Shown here: positions 60,451-64,000 of the stretch, piece after piece
How positions within the stretch are numbered: position 1 is the first letter of the stretch
Layout: each line of letters starts with the position of its first letter
Assembly: GCA_023159155.1 (NCBI GenBank)
Contig: JAJNNX010000003.1
Location: 1,426,001 to 1,490,000, forward strand
Direction of reading: 5' to 3'
Origin: Ustulina deusta
Lineage: Eukaryota; Ascomycota; Sordariomycetes; Xylariales; Xylariaceae
DNA: 64,000 nucleotides
Notes under the pieces: generated by a model
Databases searched by the model: none
What the model was told of the DNA's origin: nothing
Seen by the model: the letters and a program-made list of their open reading frames with translations, nothing else
Made by a program: the position numbers and the translations under genes

Positions 60451-62380
60451 CGCGGACTTTGTAACAAACTAAGGTGTTTCTATGTAAGGAAAGGTTTAAT
60501 GAGAATATCAGAGCGAGAATAATTTAATGGCAATTATGGCACTCATGACTTCCAAACGCAATGTTACTCAGGTACTTCGTGTCGCAAGTAATAGGCTTGG
60601 TTAATCGAACCGGGTGAAACTTATACTTCTTATTGCTCCGAGGTTCTATTGCCTGGTTTGATGTTAACTCCTCTTTATACCTATTAGCGCCTAACTCCGA
60701 GTCTGGATGCTCTTTGGTACCGCTGCGAGCCCGCATGGATAAGGTAAGCTCAGTAACTGACTTTCTGTATTACCTGTGAACGAGATACATTAGCCGATAT
60801 TGGGAATACGTATCGTCGTCCTAGCCAAATCTGATCGCAAATACTTTCAACAGATCGGGAAGTGTTGCGGATAAACCGGCTAGTTGTTCTGCTGAGATGC
60901 TCCGCGGAAGCACATCCGCCAATTCTTCAGCGGACTCGGAGATATAGATCTCGAGCTTAGCATTGTGGAGACTGCACAGATCAGACTATTCTGCATTGTT
61001 GTCATCACCGTAAAGGTTCGCAGTGGAGGAAGACGACCCCTGCAAGGTACTTCTCATTGTCTCTCTCAGTTGATTCTTTCTCCGACTTGACCCTAGGGAA
61101 GCGTATCCAGAGTCCTAAGGGTACCATATCTGGGCAAAAGTAGCAAGTATGTGTGAATCAGGCGCGAAGAATTGCCTTAATAGGCAATGTAGCGGCGCTG
61201 GATAGGAAGAAAGGGGGTATTGTTTGTTTCTCTGAAAAGTGCAATCCTCCGGCTGTTGTTTTGCAGGTAAGATTTATATTCAGATTCGCGAAGCTAAGTG
61301 GCTTTTTGCGAGAATAGTCGCTGTCAATAAGGCCAGCTCTCTAATCAATAGCTCTGCGGTTGCTTTATCAAATCCGAAAACATTTACCGGATTTCACTTG
61401 CACATATTAAAAATAGCCTAAGGCTGTTTGGCATAGCTGACGACAATGACTGGACATAGCATAGTGTATCCAATACTACTGTGGTGTTAGGAACCATACA
61501 AAGAAACTTTATTTACTGGCAGTACGAAACCAGCTACTAAGTGACTTAACTAGCATGCTGCTATCTGCTAAGGAACTATGAAAGACCCAATGTGGTTATT
61601 CGAGTAAAGCAGAAGACTCCTCTCACTAGACGCCATTTGCTCCCGCTAGGAAATTACTAGCATATCCTTTATACAGCAGATGAGCTATATCGAAGTCAGG
61701 AGGCATACAACAACGCTAAATCAACACTCTCAAGTCGGCAATAATCTTCCATGGAACTAACAAGTCCTACGGCTTCATTCCCACCTTCGGCAACGAGGCG
61801 GAAATACCAGAACTATATTAACTGGATATCGGCACTTGGAACTAAGCGAGGCCGGCAATTGTCTCGAACAAGCGAGGGCTGAAGAACTAACCTACTGAAG
61901 ACCGAAACATTCATTCTGTAGTGTAGTTGCAGCCTCTAATCGGTGTATTAATACCTTCGCCTGGACTTTCCAGGTCGCGTAGACTTTCCGTTCAACAGAT
62001 CACAATGTGCTTTATTTCCTCCCTCTCATGATTTTCATGTACAGCGCACCCGCAACGTGATTAAATTTTCTGTGCCTCTTGACATTCGTTGCAGGGTCAA
62101 TCAAGATGCAATCAGCGCTTTTCAGTCTACCAACGACTTTTGTGGACGTCGTCCAGTGTGAGGCGAATGCCATAAAAGTTAAATAAACCCGATGCTCTCG
62201 AAGAGAATGAGTGTAAGATACCCATCAAGCATATTCCCTTGGGCGAATAGAACCCGGCCATCAGGCGGCTGGCTGGCTAGGTTTCGCACAGGTGGCAAAA
62301 CAATGAGAATTTTATGCGCAGATCAATTGTGCCATACCAAATACATAGGCACCAATAGAAGCAGCTACAATATCGAAAGT
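60451..62380. other. intergenic region
   Basis: No gene seen. It is AT-rich in parts. The frames are short (60-70 codons) and featureless. The stretch from 62192 to the tRNA is covered only by a frame that runs through the tRNA and is therefore spurious. Confidence 0.6.
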
Positions 62381-62491
62381 GGCAAGATGGCCGAGCGGTT
62401 AAGGCGGAAGACTCAAGATAATTATCTTGCCTGTAAATCAGGTCGCGTTCTTCTGGGGCAACCCGCGCGAGTTCGAATCTCGTTCTTGTCA
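62381..62491 (+). tRNA. tRNA-Leu(CAA) with intron
   Basis: Acceptor stem GGCAAGA pairs with TCTTGTC, followed by discriminator A. The A-box TGGCCGAGCGG and B-box GTTCGAATC (62471-62479) are present. The anticodon stem GAAGA (62407-62411) pairs with TCTTC (62449-62453), and the anticodon is CAA (62414-62416). A 30-base intron (62418-62447) follows position 37 and contains TCTTG, which can pair with the anticodon region, as in yeast tRNA-Leu(CAA). The variable arm is long (GGGGCAACCC), typical of class II tRNAs. Whether pseudouridylation depends on the intron is not shown. Confidence 0.93.
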
Positions 62492-62493
62492 GC

Positions 62494-62498
62494 TTTTT
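62494..62498 (+). terminator. RNA polymerase III terminator of tRNA-Leu
   Basis: TTTTT starts 3 bases after the tRNA discriminator base, the usual Pol III stop signal. Confidence 0.8.
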
Positions 62499-63097
62499 GC
62501 CCCCGCATCCCCCTTCCCCCCCCTGAGTGGGGCGTAGGTTGTTGTATAGTGGACTCTATTTTTATGTAGAACTCCTGGTCCAGGCTTCCATACCACTCGA
62601 ACTTGGATGCAGAGTAATCTCGATTGCAATAATTTAATAGCGATGTAGATCGTCCACATTACCATTGGTGATAGGATGTTGCGAAACACTCGCCCTGCTC
62701 CTGTTTGTTCTTGTAAATCCGCTAGTAAATTAGCTTCAATGCCACGCCACCTACACGCCTGGGCGCTATTCGGAACAAATCGGCTTGTCTAGGTACTCTG
62801 TGAAGATATTCTCCCAAAATCCTCTCATTTATCTCCCATGACTTCTCAATACAAGCCCTGCTGATTCGGCTCTTGCAATTTGAAGATGCTTCTTGCTACC
62901 CGTTTTAGAGGAATAGCGTCGACTTCTAGGTTAGGCATGCGTCTGGTACTGCTTGCAATGGGGTGATTACAGGGTGATGAAGGAAAGCTACCTATGACCG
63001 AGGCCGCACCAGCGTCCGTTTGGTACCTGACTGACATTATCAATCTAAAAGACACCAACGGCCCCGCCAGTCCACATACATCACACGCAGTTCGGAG
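62499..63097. other. intergenic region
   Basis: No gene seen between the tRNA and the 3' end of the ankyrin-repeat gene. Short frames of 66-70 codons are featureless. Confidence 0.6.
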
Positions 63098-64000
63098 TCA
63101 CGGCACGAACGGCTTCCACCGGGCGCGCCCGCGCTTAGATTTTTTCTGCTCCAGCTCGCCGTGCAGATGAGATCCCGCCGGCGACCGGGGAAAGCCGCTC
63201 CAGAAAGACGCAGCGGCCGAGTTGTTGTTGTTGTTGTCCCCGCCGGCGACCGACACTCCCCGGTCCTCGGTCAAAGCAGGGAATGGCTCTTCCGCCTCGC
63301 GGGGCCGCTGCACCACCTCCTTTCCGAATTGCTTATTTTCCCGGGATGGCGGTGGTGCCAGGTCCAATATTTTCGAGATATCCCCGCCGATCCACGCCGA
63401 AGGCTTCGGCGGCGCGGTGAGACTGAGCGGAGATGATGATTCCTTCTCCCGAGCCGGAGTGCTCTTGATGGGCGGCACTGCGGCCGGGGCATTGGGAATA
63501 ATTTGGCTGTCGTCGCCCCGCGCCCGTTCTGGGGTTCCTTTTGTCGTTACGGGGCGGACGGAGGTGTCTACCAGCGACTTCGGATTCTTCCACGCTCGGA
63601 TTTTCGGAGGGGGGTGATCCGCTTGCGCCTTTACCGGCCGATCTGCAGGTTCAGGGGTTTCCCGCATTTTCCGCATGCGTAATCGTGCAGGTCGTGTGGG
63701 TAGAGCTAGACCGAACATCTCCCGCACCGCTTGAAGAGGATGCGACTTGGCTAGTTCCCGCGCAGACGGTAGAGACGTAGAAATACCTGGGTTGGCTCCG
63801 TAGCCGCCTAATAATCTTCGCAGCGTATGCAACACGTCGTTGTCCCTCTCAACCTTCATATGCTTGAGAACTTCATCAAGAGGTGTGTAACCCTGGGAAT
63901 CAACCACATCAGCAGATACGCCGGCATACAGAAGTTGGTCTACTATGCGTGTATAGGCGAAGCGGCAGGCAATGTGGAGTGCGGTTGATCTCTGGGGCGC
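63098..64000 (-). CDS. ankyrin-repeat protein, 3' part (5' end outside the window)
   Basis: The open frame runs from the right window edge to the TAG/TAA-type stop at 63098, covering 300 residues without an initiator. At the edge is an ankyrin repeat (STALHIACRFAYTRIVDQLL), followed by a second (GYTPLDEVLKHMKVERDN), then ARELAKSHPLQAVREMFGL. Beyond about residue 100 of the visible part the protein is Pro/Ser/Lys-rich and low complexity, with a run of five Asn encoded by a GTT-type repeat (63215-63234) and a basic C-terminus (KKSKRGRARWKPF) that could be a nuclear localisation signal. Ankyrin proteins bind partner proteins. No further domain is seen, so the function is open. Confidence 0.8.
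   Translation of the reverse strand, partial: APQRSTALHIACRFAYTRIVDQLLYAGVSADVVDSQGYTPLDEVLKHMKVERDNDVLHTLRRLLGGYGANPGISTSLPSARELAKSHPLQAVREMFGLALPTRPARLRMRKMRETPEPADRPVKAQADHPPPKIRAWKNPKSLVDTSVRPVTTKGTPERARGDDSQIIPNAPAAVPPIKSTPAREKESSSPLSLTAPPKPSAWIGGDISKILDLAPPPSRENKQFGKEVVQRPREAEEPFPALTEDRGVSVAGGDNNNNNSAAASFWSGFPRSPAGSHLHGELEQKKSKRGRARWKPFVP

Noticed and set aside
62192..62569. 125-codon frame on the plus strand
   Set aside because: It runs straight through the tRNA-Leu gene.
51..63000. CRISPR arrays, rRNA genes, intact transposons or virus-derived genes
   Set aside because: None seen: no regularly spaced repeats, no rRNA-like segments, and no reverse transcriptase, transposase or capsid-like coding frames.

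Overview
The window looks like a nuclear contig from a filamentous ascomycete (Pezizomycotina, possibly a sordariomycete-type genome). The evidence is: short GT-AG introns (mostly 45-390 nt) with donors such as GTAAGT, GTATGT and GTGAGT and CTAAC/CTGAC-like branch points; fungal families (quinate-repressor-like DHQase/SDH protein, kinesin-3 of the UncA type, a septation-type coiled-coil protein, secreted GMC oxidoreductase, GH3 beta-xylosidase type, DUF1593); and a tRNA-Leu(CAA) with an intron next to the anticodon. Species was not determined.

Layout. 1-4040 is gene-free. 4041-6290 (-) is a QutR-like protein, with a probable unassigned 5' exon. 6408-11427 is gene-poor. 11428-19440 is denser: a four-helix membrane protein (+), a WKF-domain nucleolar-type protein (-), proteasome subunit alpha1 (+) and an unrecognised four-exon small protein (+). 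22019-22810 (+) is a RING-like/ankyrin-like protein. 27924-30233 (-) is a four-exon Uds1-like coiled-coil protein. 30234-36996 is empty except for inverted repeats. 36997-48788 has a glyoxalase-fold protein (-), a leukotriene-A4-hydrolase-type M1 aminopeptidase (+) and kinesin-3 (+). 51101-58834 is a secretory block: an intact GMC oxidoreductase (+), then a divergent pair, DUF1593 (-) and GH3 (+), both visibly broken. 59831-60450 (+) encodes a CHORD-like zinc-binding protein, 62381-62491 (+) is tRNA-Leu(CAA), and 63098-64000 (-) is the 3' part of an ankyrin-repeat gene cut by the window edge.

How the parts relate. Most genes are independent housekeeping or cell-biology genes (proteasome, transport motor, peptidase, nucleolar protein). 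The only functionally coherent group is 51-59 kb, where three adjacent genes encode predicted secreted proteins of oxidoreductase and carbohydrate type. Two of them carry matching kinds of damage: an internal deletion of conserved residues plus a pair of compensating frameshifts enclosing stop codons. This suggests a decaying plant-biomass locus. The intergenic DNA is marked by two recurring short palindromic motifs with a CTAG core (TACCTAGGTA-like and TACACTAGTGTA-like). I found no CRISPR array, rRNA, intact transposon or virus-derived gene, and no convincing novel multi-gene system.
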